64,000 nt of DNA from Antrodiella citrinella (taxonomy: Eukaryota; Basidiomycota; Agaricomycetes; Polyporales; Steccherinaceae). Below, piece after piece: positions 42,976 through 56,224 of the stretch. The stretch lies in NCBI GenBank assembly GCA_004802725.1, contig SGPM01000037.1, positions 1 through 64,000 on the forward strand, written 5' to 3'. Made by a program: the position numbers and the translations under genes. Positions within the stretch are counted from its first letter, which is position 1. Each line of letters opens with the position of its first letter. The notes beneath the pieces were generated by a model. That model saw nothing but the letters and a program-made list of their open reading frames with translations. It ran no database searches and was not told where the DNA came from.

Positions 42976-44408
42976 TGTCCTATAATCCTGACGATCACTT
43001 TCAATCCGGATGCTGGCCACGGACAACTCGCAGAAGCCCACAGACTGCAGGCAACAATAACACTGGGCGTCGCGGCTTCTTCTCCCATTTGCAGGGTGGG
43101 CGCACCGTCCTCCCACCTCTACACTTACCGTTCCGAAACTCACGATCACCAGGTTCGAGTCTTTGTAGGCTCATTGTCTTCATGAACAACAACTGAACTG
43201 ATCGGTATTGTAATACAGCGCCAGAACCCAACTTCTCTGGCAACCAGTATGCTCAACAAGAAGCCTTCCATAGTCAAGCAGACTTTAATATATCGCCTCA
43301 TGGTCAATCCGGATGGGCCGCTAATAGTGAGCTTGGACCTTAAATCGTATATATACGGTGCCATGGATGCTAACGACCGAAATGGATTTCATAGATCTTC
43401 CCCAGAGTCATCAATCGAGTTCATTGGTCTCGGATTCCAGATACCCTGCCCAGTATTCTTCATACCCTTCACGCAATACTCCTTCAATACCCGGGGATCT
43501 TCACGACCCTCATCTCTCGTCGTCACAACATCTATATTCTGGCATCCCTCACTCCCAACAGGCTATGACACCCGCCTCCCACATTCGCTCTCCCAGCACT
43601 GCTGGCTATCCATCCAACTTCGCCCCATCCCAACAACAGCTTCATGCTGCTTCATACGGGTATCAAGCACCCGATGCGAGGAATCTCCCTCCTCCAGTAT
43701 CTTCTATGTCATACGACACGACTGGCGCGAACTTGCCTCGACGGGCTTCTATGTCTGTTGACCGAACAGTGCCGTCTAGGCTCTCTGTCCACGCTCCGTC
43801 TCCCTATGCTCGTCAGCCACCCCAGATGTCGTCGCAGTACGATCCAGAACCCGAACCCATGATCAAAAAGAAGCGCAAGCGCGCTGACGCGGAGCAGCTG
43901 AAGGTCTTGAACGAGACCTACGCTCGTACCGCCTTCCCCTCTACCGAAGAGCGTATAGAGTTGGCGAAAAAGTTGGGCATGTCGGCCAGAAGCGTTCAAA
44001 TATGGTACGCGCTTTCTTGACACCGTTCCTATCGCTGTCAGACGCTTACTAATTTTCAATTTTCATTCTCGTTCCTCCCCGGTTTCTAGGTTCCAAAATA
44101 AGAGACAATCGATGCGACAGAGTACTCGCCAAGCATCTACCCATGCGCCCCCCACTACTACCGAACCGTTCCAGCCACCGCCGTCGAGCCATGGTCACGG
44201 TGGTGCGGGAGGGGGTTCCTATCATCCTGCTCCGCAGGCCACGGTGGGATCTTCCATGGTCGGACAGAACTACGGCCCTCAGCGTTCCCAGACCGCAGAC
44301 TCATATTCATTTGGTCGTTCCGGCCCATCGCCCACGCCATCCGGCAATCGTGGCAGAAGTCACGACAATGATCCACGCAATCGACCCCAAAGCCGTCCAC
44401 CCTATTAG
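42976..44408 (+). CDS. homeodomain transcription factor
   Basis: Nuclear DNA-binding regulator. The homeodomain reads RADAEQLKVLNETYARTAFP, then STEERIELAKKLGMSARSVQ and IWFQNKRQSMRQ, with the invariant W-F-x-N. A basic stretch (IKKKRKRA) before it is a likely nuclear signal. The rest is Ser/Pro/Gln-rich. I modelled four exons: MSYNPDDHFQS... to SRSP, intron 43153-43218, APEPNFSGNQYAQQEAFH to SGWAAN, intron 43327-43394, LPQSHQSSSLVSDSRYP onward, and a last intron inside the homeodomain between QIW and FQNKR. The start at 42976 (CACAATGTCC) has A at -3. A shorter start (MDFIDLPQ, 43382) is possible. The paralogue is unknown; fungal relatives include Yox1/Phx1-type factors. Confidence 0.85.
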
Positions 44409-45685
44409 GGACTCCCGTGTCCCACCTGTGGCCGCCGGTATTTATCGGAAAACGGACAGTGACGATCGCCGTTCCGTATCTGCCTATGTTATCCTTCTTC
44501 CTAATCGTCCATTATTGTTGTCGTTGTTGTCTGTGTCATGACATACCCCACACTCCTTTGCGCTCCGGCGAGTCTTGTTTTTCGCTATCGCATTAGTCTC
44601 CATCTCCATCATGGCCCTCTCCCTTACGTCTCGTTTGTTGCATATTGTTTCTGCGTATCCTCATCACATCCATCCATCTGCAATTATTTACGTCACCACA
44701 CTCTTCATTCATTGTATGTTTTATGTGCATCATCATCCCCCATCGAACTTTCCATCCCCATCGTTTTGTATCTTATTCGTGTATCTGCTGCTTGCTTATT
44801 ACTACCTATCTACATCTACGGACTGGTCTACTAATTGTTGTTTGGATCCCTGTACTAGTTATTATGACGTGTTCTACGTACTTATTCCTCCCTTATTTTA
44901 CTTATTGCATGTTTTATGTTTTACCTACTACCTCCGTGCGCGTTGCTCACGATCGTCGGAGTGAAGTGGTTGCAAGGCGATGCCGTTCCTGTCACGATTG
45001 ACTACCTTCTATTATTTTACAAGGATCACGATACCGATCTCGGAGAGAAGTGCTGTGCCAGGCATCCAGAGCAAGCATGCTGTGACCGTATCGCTGAGTA
45101 CGATATCGATATCATTTTACGTCTGAAGTGCGGTCCTATCGATCTCACTTCCTCTGACTGACTCAGTACTACAAGTCTACTGTGGCGTAGGCTTTCAATT
45201 CGTTGTCCGAGCCTGGATTGTTTGATCGTGATCCGGCGGTTTCAACCAGCACATCAAAGCCGATGCATCGATAATTCTGCCTCCGTGATGCTTACTATAC
45301 GCACTCGGGCGTCGGGCGAGACCCGAAAGACGTTCAGAACTTGGATCCACAGTTGTATTGGATAATGTCATTGACAGTGGCATAAACAAGGTTGCAAAAC
45401 GACATCGAGAGCGTAAAATAAGTACGACGAATCATAACAATAACGAGACAAGGAGGAGTCAACCTCCAAATAGACAGTTGAAGAAAGGCCAGTGGGTCAT
45501 TGGGTCAAATCGTGGTGGTGTCAATCCATCGATGAGATCATGTATAATCCAGTGCTTCTCGAAAGCAGACCATGATCTCGAGCCCCCCCCTCCGTGAACT
45601 ACGTATCCAGATGGGAAAGATGATCAACACAACGATACCATCGGAGAGCCGTTGTATGTACGCACCGACAGAATCTGAATGGAAA
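44409..45685. other. intergenic region between converging genes
   Basis: 1.3 kb, T-rich for the first 550 bp and probably containing the 3' UTR of the homeodomain gene. Overlapping open frames on the plus strand at 44538-45001 are composed of hydrophobic residues caused by T-richness and are not convincing. No RNA gene seen. Confidence 0.4.
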
Positions 45686-47123
45686 TCAATGGTGACGCTT
45701 AGAGAACCCAACATGGCGCCTCGCCAACTTCTCACTGCGACGGCTGTTGGTGCGGCATCTGCCGGAGGAAGTGGGAGATGGCGGCGTGGGCGCAGTCACG
45801 GGAGAAGAAGCGATAGAAGATGAAGAGGGGGCCGGAGTAGATATGACGCTGGAACTAGGAACAGACGAGGAAGCAGGGGCCGCAGAAGAAGCGGACGGGG
45901 AAGGTCCAGCGTTGGCAGGAGGCTTGGAGCTAAACAGCGGGGGGCCAGGAATGGTGAAGCTATTGAAGCTGTCCAGCCAGATATCGGGGAAGGTGACATC
46001 GTTGTAGATACCAGGAATAGAGACGAGATCGGAGCCAGTTGGATTCGCGTTTCCGCCTCCAGTAACCTGCACCTGACTGCAGTCGAAGTCATTTTATCAG
46101 TCAACATGACCTCGTGGATGATTCATATACACGTACGTGCAAGAAGGATAGTACTGAGGCGCGCGGCGTCGTGAAGAGCAATACTAGATAGGCCAGTCAG
46201 AATGTGAAGCAGAATCTCATGTTCAATAATTTTACGTACATCTCGTTGCGAACCAACTAGGTGCAACATAAGTAGATCAGTATGGAGAAGACAGGTAGAA
46301 TCACGACGTAAACGTACGTATTGTCCGTCAGTCAGGGAAGCCGGAATGGTACTGGTCCAAGAATTACCATCTATATGTCACGTCAGACAGTATATACAGT
46401 CCGATGAGAAGACGACTTACTGTTGATGAGCACGGTGGAAGCCCACTGCTTCTTGCTGGAATCGTAGCCAGCAGCATCAATCTTGAACCACTGGACTTTC
46501 GTAGCATTCAGATCCAACTTGGAGCAATCGCCGTTGCAGCTTGCCATGTACGTGCTCACGGGGCCAAGATGGTCTGACGTTCATTACCGATTAATGAGCC
46601 CAACGGTCATGGAAATCTCCGTTGGATACAACATACCTGCGGGCCACTGTGAAGAAGTCGAATGTCAAGCTCATTCTTCAAACAGGCACTGGCTATCTCA
46701 TACCACAGTCCAGTTGAAGGTGATCGGGCTGCCAGCTGTGATTATTGCGACCTTCCCGGTACCTTGCGTACCATCGACATTGCATGCGAGGTTATTGGAA
46801 GTCTCGTCGAGAACTAAATCATCACTGTCAGAGAAACGACGCCCTTCCACTGGCATCACGTTTACGAGTACATACTGGGACCATCGCTCGGAACGTGACG
46901 AACCACGGTGACGGGTGGAGAGGCTAGGTAACTAGAAATATCATTGTTAGAGACATACTACATTGCATTGTAGGATAAGTGTCAGAACTCACGGGTCGGA
47001 AAAAGGAAGCCATCCTGGATACGTCTGTCCACTGGCAGTCACGTTCTGAACGTAACCATGCGCGTTGACGCTGTCAGCAGCGGAGAGGAGAATCGCGAGA
47101 AGAGGAAGGAATGCGGCGATCAT
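45686..47123 (-). CDS. AA9 lytic polysaccharide monooxygenase, possibly frameshifted
   Basis: Secreted copper enzyme that cleaves cellulose oxidatively. A signal peptide (MIAAFLPLLAILLSAADSVNA) leaves His1 in HGYVQNVTASGQTYPGW. The second copper His lies in FNWTVWPADHLGPVSTYMAS, restored by splicing two introns. The region QYLVRNEIIALHDA is followed by the axial-Tyr region PQYYPSCTQVQVTGGG. Between them (about 46157-46168) the frame is lost: reading on from HDAAR gives a premature stop, while PQYYPSC is in another frame. One base is missing or two extra within a GC-alternating run, unless an alternative donor (GTAAAA) is used, which would remove the conserved ALH. The tail is Ser/Pro-rich, has no CBM1, and ends RRHVGFSKRHH. 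The call as AA9 is secure; whether it is functional is open. Confidence 0.88.
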
Positions 47124-47856
47124 AGCTGCGTGAAACCGGCTGCTGCGAGAATAAGGAACGAGGGTGCTTCAAGTGCAAGGAATGGAAGCGAGCGGGGGCA
47201 GTCGTAGGTAGTCGTGAAGGACAGAAGACTCAAACAGTGAGAGACACGCAGACTTTAAGCAACAAGGGTGTCGCGTTGTAAGAAACCGACGACAGACGAG
47301 GCGGTCGTGGTGGTGGATGCAGAACAGGACGTTGGCGGCGGGTCCTGCCTTGTAGGCAAAATTGGAGCAGAAATCGCGTCTTGCATCACGCCGCCATCTC
47401 CATCATCGTCAGTTACCAACGCCAAGACCTCGCGTATGCAATCGTTTGATCTAAAGGGAAAGTGCGACACAAGTGTAGGATGCATGGAATCCGCTACGTG
47501 CGATACCAAGCTCAGGATGTGGTGTGCAGAGAAGTCTGGGGCGTCTGAGCCTAGCTACATGTGCAAAAACATATCGTGTCCGAACTCGACGGGATCGATA
47601 TCGTGTCGATTCGAGAGGAGGTTTTCAAATCGCCATGCCTACTCAACACCTCGGCAACGCGCTCGAAGAAGTCGCAGCGAACAACTCCGAACCAACCACA
47701 GTCGCGTCTGCATCGTGGTTCGGAGCACCCAGGCACGAACACGCCTCAGCATACGTAGCAGCAGGAACGAATCTCATCTATGTGTCCATGACCTACAGTA
47801 TCCCAAAATACAGTACCAAGTCTATACACTGCGAACGACAAAACACGCACACCAGC
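47124..47856. other. intergenic region, LPMO promoter side
   Basis: 733 bp between the LPMO start and the EF3 stop. A 295-codon plus-strand open frame (47268..48155) begins here but runs antisense into EF3 coding sequence, so it is not called. Confidence 0.4.
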
Positions 47857-50800
47857 TCAATCACTGTCGGTGTCCTCCGGCTTCGGACCCCCAAACGTCA
47901 ACCAGTTCAACAACCTCGCCTTCCGTCGCTCCTCCACCACCTTCTGCTGGTTGCGGGTCAGTTTCTTCTTCTTCCTGCCCGGAGGCGTCGAGGCGCCCCC
48001 TTTGTCCTCTGCACCACTGCCAGCAGGTGTACCGTGCACTGAGACCGCGGGGCTCTGCATCCGTGAACGTGCGGGCGTGTTGTTGCCGCTGCCTTTCGGC
48101 GACTTCGCATCTGCGAACGCGTCCTCGACGACTGCAGCCTTGCCTCTGTGCGTAACCCTGCCAGCATCAACGTTCCAAATCTCGGGGCCTATAGCGAGGA
48201 AGGAGTACCCGGTCAGTTCACCATAGCGGGCTGTTTACAGTACACAGGAGTACTCACATAGTGCGGTCACAAACTCCTCGTTGTGAGAAATGATGACCTG
48301 TAATGGTTTAAATTTTGAGCAACGGTGCGCGAGGGCGTATGCAGGCATCTAGGGGGAAACTCACGACTGCACCAGCCCAATCCCGAATGGCTACGGCTAA
48401 ACCACCGAGGGCCTCGCGATCCAAGAAGTTACTGGGTTCATCTAGTACACAGATCTATGTCGACGAGATGAACATGTGCAACTGTTACAAATTGCATTGA
48501 ACGTACCTGCGGGTTGTTCCACAAGCAAGCGGCGATGACAAGCTTGATCTTTTGACCTGGCGTGCAACAGCACAGGTCAGTTCCTAAATCAACGAGAGCT
48601 ACGGGTGGAACGAACCTCCTGACAAGCCAGAGATCTCGTTGTACTGAGCAATATCACCGTCCAATCCAATGTCCTCCAAATGCTTGCGAACGATGTGCAA
48701 TGCAGTATCACGAGAACCAGCCCCTTCTCGAGAAGACTCCAGGTCATCGAATTGTTGAACGAGCTTGGTGAATCCTTTTTGAAGGAGATCATCACGAGGA
48801 AGCCAAGTGTTGAACTTGTGATCGAATCCTGCAAAGAATGTAAGCCCTTGATTAACCCAAAGACCATCTAATCAACGTACCGCGCCACTTGATCTCATAC
48901 TGGAACGACTTCTTGAGTTTTTGGCGACCCATGATCATCTCCAGCTTCCGCTTCTGTCCATTCTTGCCCACGAACTCCACTTCCATCTGAGCTTTCTCCG
49001 CGTCCGTCAACACACGAGTCGTCTTCTCCAGAATCTCACCTATGCACACAAACATTTATCAGACATCGCAACGACCAGAAGGAAAACAAAACACACGATC
49101 GTGGCCGTCCTGGAAACGCCATTGAATGTACTGGATCGGCGTTTTCTCCAAATGTCTCTCTGCGAATATGATCAATATCATGAACACTGATTGTGATCAT
49201 CGCTATCCTTACCTATGTGATGGGTGGCGTGTTGGGAGACATAGCCGACACGGAGAGCAGGATGCTTGTAGACTGTGCCTTCCTGAGGCTCAGTCTCTCC
49301 TGTCAACAGCTTGACCAAAGTGGACTTCCCGGCACCGTTGGGGCCAATAATACCAACACGACTGAACATAGATGTCAGTTTCAGTATCCGTGAACATCAA
49401 AATCTAAATGCACCTGGACAGTGTCAAGGCACAGCTTGCATCGTACAAGCTGGGGGTCGGCCTTCCTGGATACGTGAACGTGCAGTTCGCCATCTTCAGG
49501 ATGGCTCTAGTGTTGCTGCGCACACCGACAAGGGAACCAGGGGGAGGGAACTGGAACTTGACACTAGTCGCGGCAAGAGTGTAGTATGACTTGGCCTCAG
49601 GATGGTTCTCCACGAAGGTCGAAAGGTTTCCCGGGTAAAATACGAGTTTTTTGGTCTCGTAGTGGATGATATCTGTGGTCACGGTGTCCAAGAACCTACA
49701 TTGCATCTATCAGTAAGGATATAGACTGTCTTACAGGAAGTTTGACGCACCCAGAGTCGTGACTGATTATAAGGCATGTAACGCGTTTCTGCGCCATAAG
49801 ATACTTTTCGAGCCATTTTACGGAGGCACGATCTAACTGTAAGAAGGGATCAGTATTCTACGGTTACCTGCTATCAAGCGAAGTAGTACTAACGTGATTG
49901 GTAGGCTATCAAGGAGACATTAGCATTAGGAAAAAACGAAGAGAAACGAGGAGCTTACTTCGTCTAATAAGAGGAGATCTGCGTTGTACAACATCGCTCT
50001 GGCGAGTTCGAGTTTCATTTTCCATCCGCCCGACAATCCACCGACTAGTTCGCTTTGGCGGGCATCGTCAAAACCAACTTCTGCCAGCTGTGCTCTGATC
50101 TTTTCCCTAGGTATATCCGCTAGGGACTTGTCTAAGGAGGAAATCGACCTAAACGAATGCACAGAATAACGAGGCGGAACAGCATACCTGAAGCGATGAA
50201 ATCTATAATGGACTGAGAGGTGTCCTCGCCCTGCAGCGAGTGTTCCACCATGACACATCGCAGCTCGCTCTGGGGCGGGAAATTTTCGACTTTGCCGTCC
50301 CGGAGCTGTCTCATCAAAGTAGACTTGCCTGAACCATTGGTACCCAGGATACCATAACGTCTTCCACGGACGAGGCGAAGGGTGGTATGCGAGAGCAGGA
50401 GAAGAGCACCGTAGGCAAGTGAAAACAAGGTGTCGCACAAAACCTCCTCGTCCCCGTTATCGGTCTTGACAGGCGCATTCTGAGCCTAAAGATGAATGAC
50501 AAAGATAAGTAGAGCTCGTCGGAGAAAGCGACAGTACGAACTTTATCTATAGCCCAGAAGTGCTGCCTCACGCTTTCAGCGAATTGGTCACTACCCTCCG
50601 GGTACTCCTTGGTCCAAGGTGAAATATATACACCAACGCAGCGTTTCCACGCGGCTTCATCGGCGAACTTCCTGGTGTAGACCAAGTCAGAAACAAGTGC
50701 TGCGCTGAAGTCCAAATTTTGCGACAAGAGTTCGTGTCTGGGTGCGTGCGGGCCATTCGGCGCGGATGTAGAGATAACGACAAGATCCGAGGGGAGAAGA

Positions 50801-52012
50801 GTAACGATAGCAGAAAGACAGTGAGTCTTCTCCGCATTCAGGTCCCGCTGAGGAGGTGGGGGACCGTCCTTGGATGCACCGGACTTGACCAGGATGTTCA
50901 AGCAGCTCTCCGCAAACGCACGGACTTCGGGGAACGCAGCACCTTTTGCGATCTTTTCCACTCCGTCGACCAGAGGGTTCAGATAGGTGGCCGCGACGCT
51001 AGGGTCCCGGACCAGCTTCACGAGATTCTCCACAACGACGACTGTGCGACGCTGGACCTCCATACTCCTGTCGTTGAGCGCTCGAATCAAAAGGGGTACC
51101 AGGACGGCTAAGGCTGGAGCAGTAACTTCGGCAACAAATGTGGTCGAAGAAAGGGCTTTGATGCATGCAGGAACAGAATCGGGGTTAGCCATACATTTCA
51201 CAAGCGACGGGATATGCGGGATAAGATCGGGGTTGGCCAAGGTCGTGCACAAGGTGTTAGCGCACTTGTTCGCAGCGGTCGAGACCTATTTGGTGTCAGT
51301 TTGGCGCTATAAAGACAAATCGATAGTGTCGCTCATACCTCAGACTTGGTATCGTGCAGAGCAGCTTCCACCTTGGGCAGGATGTTTCCGAGCTCCTTTG
51401 CGACCGCATCACGGGCAGAGTTGACAAAACTCTTCATCGCATCTAGCGCTCCCACCTTCGTCCTCCATTTGCCGTTCTCCAAAATCGCCTCCAATGTCCT
51501 GAAAACAATCCGAGTAGACTCAGGAGGGAATAGTTTAAGTATTGCCTTCGTTGCGACAGATGCCGCATCTCGGACAACATCCCCCTTGTCCATATAAAGT
51601 TCGAAGAGAACGGGGAGTGACGGGAGCAGCAGAGGACCACCAGAGGGGCCAAGAGCTTTTGCGAGAGATTGGAATGCAACGGCGGAGGACTCCCGCTCGG
51701 AGCCGGATTTCTTGTTGGTCGCAAATCCATGAAGAGTGGTCAGAACACCGGCATCCCTTGAGAAGAGTGGTAAATATCAATTGTGGTACAGACATGCAAA
51801 GCTAAAGAACATACAGGAGGCTCTCGTAACCAGTTTTGGCGACCTCTCGGGCAAGCCGATCAGCAGCGGCTTTGGCATCTACACAAGTAATCAACGTCTG
51901 GGTAGAAAGTAAAAGATTATAGCGAACCTATTGCTGTAGTAGCAGTGCGCAAAGCGTCTATAAAGGAACCGAAGTGAGAATCCGAAGCTACAGGCATAGA
52001 AACAGGCGACAT
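47857..52012 (-). CDS. YEF3: translation elongation factor 3 (EF3, ABC-F ATPase)
   Basis: Fungal-specific soluble ABC protein that releases deacylated tRNA from the ribosomal E site during elongation. The N-terminus ([20 protein letters not shown]) leads into HEAT repeats ([16 protein letters not shown] helices; [18 protein letters not shown]). The first ATPase cassette has Walker [21 protein letters not shown] and signature [18 protein letters not shown], with LLLLDEPTNHLD after splicing. The second has [18 protein letters not shown] and signature [19 protein letters not shown]. Between the second Walker A and signature lies the chromodomain-like insert ([13 protein letters not shown]) that marks EF3. 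The C-terminus is Lys-rich ([20 protein letters not shown]) and acidic at the end. Many short introns. A CGT trinucleotide run lies about 180 bp upstream of the start. Confidence 0.96.
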
Positions 52013-52935
52013 GGTTTCGTGAGGGTACAGAATAAAGGATGGTCGAGTGGTAGAAAAATTGCGGTGTATCCGATTAGAATCTGTAGTAGGAATATTGTGG
52101 GTGTTGTCTACAAAAATCAGAGGCTAAGGATTACAAGTCGTTTGGATGTCCCCTTGAATGGCGCAGATGTGGCCTTGTGAAGAGGGAATCCGCCGTCGTC
52201 GTCGTCGTCGTCGTGGAAGGAGGGAGGTCGTGGATGGCAAAACGCCCGGAGCGCCCGCTCGCACTGCAAAAATCCTGCAACACACGTGGGTGTGCCGAGC
52301 AGCCGCGGAGAGGAACGGTGGTCGTCCTCGGTCTGAGCTCAGTTCGTCCGGAAACATATGTTGCGACTGCTTCAAGTTTACGAATTCCGGATAGTTAAAA
52401 TCTTTCAAATGGGTAAACCAACGACTGCTCCAAGACCGGGATGTTCTATATAGTGGGTCGTACAGTTCTACATCTTCCTATGATCAACTTGTATCCAGTG
52501 TTACCAAAGTGTTACTGAATGGTTTCGACATCAGGCGCACTTGGCGAGATTCCGTCTTCAACCTTGTGATATGTTGTCGTGATAAGTGTGCATCTGCATG
52601 GTATATGCTCACGCAAGTACACATGTGTGATGCAGTCATCTATGATACGGTGAGAAATCATATCGACATCTCGCTCTCTCGACCTCTGCTCGCGCGGACA
52701 GTACATGGCTGGTCGTATGGAAGAGCAATGTCCACATGCCCTTCCACACGACCATCTCCAGCAAGTACTGTTGCTCTTCTCTCGAACCTTCTATTCGACT
52801 TTGGTTAACGCTGCGGGAAGCCAAGACATCAGCTGTCGCCAGCCTACTTATACCATGCGCACTGCGAGTTTGGTGGTATTTTGCGCGGACTCCCCTTAGT
52901 ACTGTGTCCTTCCTGGAGATGCTGACTTCGCCGCA
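52013..52935. promoter_or_regulatory. divergent upstream region with CGT trinucleotide repeat
   Basis: 923 bp between EF3 (-) and a transmembrane protein gene (+). A (CGT)n run of about seven units spans 52191-52213, in the likely 5' UTR or promoter of EF3. No other feature seen. Confidence 0.45.
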
Positions 52936-54002
52936 ATGTCTTCCTCAAGCACACATGTACGTTATTGTCGTTTATCAAGGGTCGTTCACGACAGCTGATA
53001 AGTACCCGTTTGCAGCGTTTGGGCAAAAGGAGCGTAACTCTTCAGCCTGCTGTCCTCGCCGCCATCATTGCAGTGGTCGTTGTCTTTAACATATGCGTTC
53101 TTTTGGGCTGGTGGTTGTTGAGTCGAAGTCGGAGGCCGAAGAAGAGGCAGAGCGCTGTTTCGATAGAAGCCAATAAGTCGATGGACAGTGTACGCCTACC
53201 TTCATTCCTTTTCTGCCAGGGTCCACTCATCTGTTTGATCCAGGTTACATCCTATACGTCTACACCATCCAGGATTGCCTCGAAAACGAACACCCGCCGT
53301 AAAGCCCTTCGCAATGACGCCAGAACCAAGTTGAGCAAGCCACGCCCTCCCCCTGCCCGGATGCAGGAGAAGATCACACAGACGCAGTCGATAGGTGCAG
53401 TGTCCATGGACAGTGCGAGCATCTATTCGGTTGCCTCTGCCCCTCTCGATTACCATGACCGTCTTTTCCGGACACAACCATTCGCTCTAGACCCTACTGC
53501 CCCTCCCGCCGCTCCCCGATGGATCGCCCATCGGGATCCTCCCCGTGCAATGTCCCGGGAAAATGGACCCGCCACCATCCTTCAGAGTCTCATGCCTTAT
53601 CCTCTTCATCATCACGGCGAGCAGGAGACAATCTCCCAGCTTCTGGACCAGATCGACCAGCTCAATCACAATCCAATCGCTTCGCAGCGTTCTGTGTCAT
53701 CAGGCATCTCGGTTGACATTGCAGTTCCTCCCTCTGCTCATCTTCGGGGAGATACCGCCGCAGTTGCGGTCGCACCGCAGCCCAGAGATTCTTTATATGC
53801 TGGGATTCCTCGCCCTGAGGGATCACGATCGAGCATCGCCGGCTCATCACTCAAAGTCGCTTCACACGATCGCAGTGAAGGCTATCTCGCGGATACACAG
53901 CCCGACACAGAGACCCACTACTCCCCTACCCGTGCTACACAGCGGCTTTCCCTTTCTCATCCTGCGACAGGTCCGCGCATAGTGTGGAAAACACAGGCTT
54001 AG
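52936..54002 (+). CDS. single-pass membrane protein, function unknown
   Basis: No family recognised. I chose the start at 52936 (MSSSSTH) joined by an intron (GTACGT...TTGCAG) to RLGKRSVTLQPAVLAAIIAV. One strong transmembrane helix follows (AIIAVVVVFNICVLLGWWLL) and then a stop-transfer basic patch (SRSRRPKKRQ). A second intron (GTACGC...GATCCAG) joins KSMDS to VTSYTSTPSR. The remaining 250 residues are polar and probably cytoplasmic and disordered: Ser/Pro-rich, with QETISQLLDQIDQLNH as one possible helix, ending GPRIVWKTQA. The topology resembles mid2-like or receptor-like fungal membrane proteins only in outline. Confidence 0.65.
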
Positions 54003-55283
54003 TAGGGCTTTGGGCTTCGACCACCCACTCGCATTCGTTTCTTTGATGTACTAGTATCTTGACCCATGGCACACTCATGTTTGTAGATCAGTTGCTTCAC
54101 GGTCCCGTACGTGACCCTGTGAATGTATATCAAATTGCTCCAGTCGTTTCGCACTTGTAGGCGCACCTCATACGGCGCCCACACATTCCTGCAACCACCA
54201 TCTCAAACTCTCACAAATTAATGTGTTCGAAATTTGGCTGCTTCCGGTTATATCATCCGATGGCGGAGGAACGCCGTCGTGGTCTATCATCCCATTCGGT
54301 TTTCAAGATATCTGCCAAGGCTTTGCAAATCCCCTCGCGGAGTACTTATTTAACGTTACCATGATCGTGAGCGCTTCCGGTTACCGGTTGTCTGTCACGT
54401 ACTCTACATCAATCAGTTGTCGCAACAAAGCTTGCTGGTGGGCGGGAATGGCAAACATCGAAGTTGGCAGACTCGGAGCTATGCACAGCGAGGACAACCA
54501 TCTCTGGGCAAGCTGTACCCGACGGTTACAGACGGTATCTAAAATTCAAGAAGGGCAAATGCATGCCACCTCAAGGGGCCCGCTTCACCAGACGGTATCA
54601 CTCGGACCTCATAAACAAGTTCAACCCGTGTATCGCGACCAGACCAATTGAATTACTGTTTAATCATGTCCTGCCGATCCACATAGCGCACGAGCTACAT
54701 ATTGTTCTGATGATCGTCATGCACCGGTGTTCATGATGCTGAAGTCTGGAACCCGCGTGGTGCGTGGTCTGCCGCCTATACGAAACATGGACGCGCACTG
54801 CCTTGCGTGTGTGGACCCTAGGAAGATGTATTGGGGGTAATTGCGCCATGTAGTATCCAGACTATGGATGAGGCAAGGGCTAAGCTATGCATCGAGACGA
54901 GGAATTGGAATGGAAAGTATTGTGCGCGCTAGGCGAGTGAGGGAGAAATGAGCAGACACATAATAATAATGATGTACATAAAAAAGAGGGTCACAGACAG
55001 TGTGCAGAATAAATACCGCCAATCCAAGCAACAACGAGCAAATAGATAGTGCAGCCGAAAATCGAAGAGAATAAATATTGCGAACGAAACGAATGTGGTG
55101 AATGAAGATGACACTGGAAGCACTAGACGGAATCTCCGGAATGAGTAGTTGGGGAAGGTACAAATATAACAGCGTCCCGTAGGATTAGATGGTCCGCATT
55201 AGTACAGGAAAATGGTGGCTTATTCAAGGTCCTTGAATGTATGAAAACTTGCAAATGAGTGATCGTGAACTGACTATACCATG
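54003..55283. other. intergenic region between converging genes
   Basis: 1.3 kb. Short open frames (e.g. 54464..54736, +) have no recognisable domain. The AT-rich part before 55283 is likely the 3' UTR of the zinc-finger gene. Nothing else seen. Confidence 0.4.
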
Positions 55284-56224
55284 TTAACGGCGATGTCCAC
55301 CACCGCTGGAGGTCCCCTCATCAGAGAGCGATTCCGCTTCCTCTTCGCTCTCTTCTTCCGGCTGCGATTCTGCATTCCTGGTGTGTACACGGGCATGTCG
55401 GCGCATGTTGCTTTGGACGCTGAAGCTCCTCCCGCATCCCTCATACGGACAGACGTACGCTGTGTTTGTGGGAGAAAGTTAGAACACATGTCACATCTAA
55501 AATAGGTGCGCCACTGCCTACGTTTCTCGCCGGTGTGAGTATTGATGTGGATCTGAACAGTCGGAGGTTGTTATCGGAGGTTGTGAACGAGTCAGATGGA
55601 AACCGCTCACCTTTAAACTACTCGGTCGCGTGAAACCCTTACCGCAGTACGTGCATTCATACCTGTGCGGCTGAGCAGGGTTCGCAGTAGCCGTGTCCTG
55701 CGCTTGGCTGGCCCCACCTGACGAACCCGCCGCTGGCGAGTACGAATGTTGTCCCTGCTGAGGCGGAGAGGCGGCATAGGGATAGCCGCCGCCATGCATG
55801 GCGGAAGGCTGTCCGTATTGATTGTACTGAGTAGGTGCACTTTGCGTTGGCGTGCTGTACCTGGAGTCGGACGTGGACCTGCCATGACTTGAATGGCTGG
55901 CACTCCGCGTATCCTCAGGATATGATGGGTAGGACCGGTGATTGCGGGCACCCCCCGAGGCATAAGATTCGTCGTTCAGAGCTAACCGATTCATGTTCAA
56001 GTGGGGAGAGCCCGGGGGGTACCGGGGAACTTGAGAAGCATGGACCGATCTCGACAATTCTTCTGTAAAATGAGAGGGGTTCTCAGCCCCAATGACAATG
56101 GGCGCGGGACACGTTCACAATATTCCTCACCTCGAAACAAGTCACGAATAGGTGGAAGCGTTGGACGGTGCTCTCCTCGTCCGGACTGCTCTGACTGCTG
56201 ATGGGAGGAATGCCGATGCGACAT
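55284..56224 (-). CDS. C2H2 zinc-finger transcription factor
   Basis: Probable nuclear regulator with two adjacent C2H2 fingers: YECTYCGKGFTRPSSLKIHI through HTGEKPYVC, then YEGCGRSFSVQSNMRRHARV ending H. The linker TGEKP is canonical. The N-terminus (MSHRHSSHQQSEQSGRGEHR) is followed by LPPIRDLFRE, a short conserved-looking segment common at the start of Agaricomycete regulators. The middle is Ser/Gly/Gln-rich (STPTQSAPTQYNQYGQPSAM). The tail is acidic (QPEEESEEEAESLSDEG) and ends SGGGHRR before the TAA. At least four exons, with introns inside finger 1 and between the fingers. Confidence 0.88.

Noticed and set aside
43349..43354. TATATA motif before MDFIDLPQ as promoter of the homeodomain gene
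   Set aside because: It lies in a stretch that splices out cleanly as an intron, joining two exons that continue the protein in frame; it is also too close to that ATG.
44538..45001. Overlapping hydrophobic open frames
   Set aside because: They arise from a T-rich region in all frames and lack conserved features; likely 3' UTR.
47268..48155. 295-codon plus-strand open frame
   Set aside because: Most of it is antisense to the well-supported EF3 C-terminus; its composition reflects the codon bias of the opposite strand.
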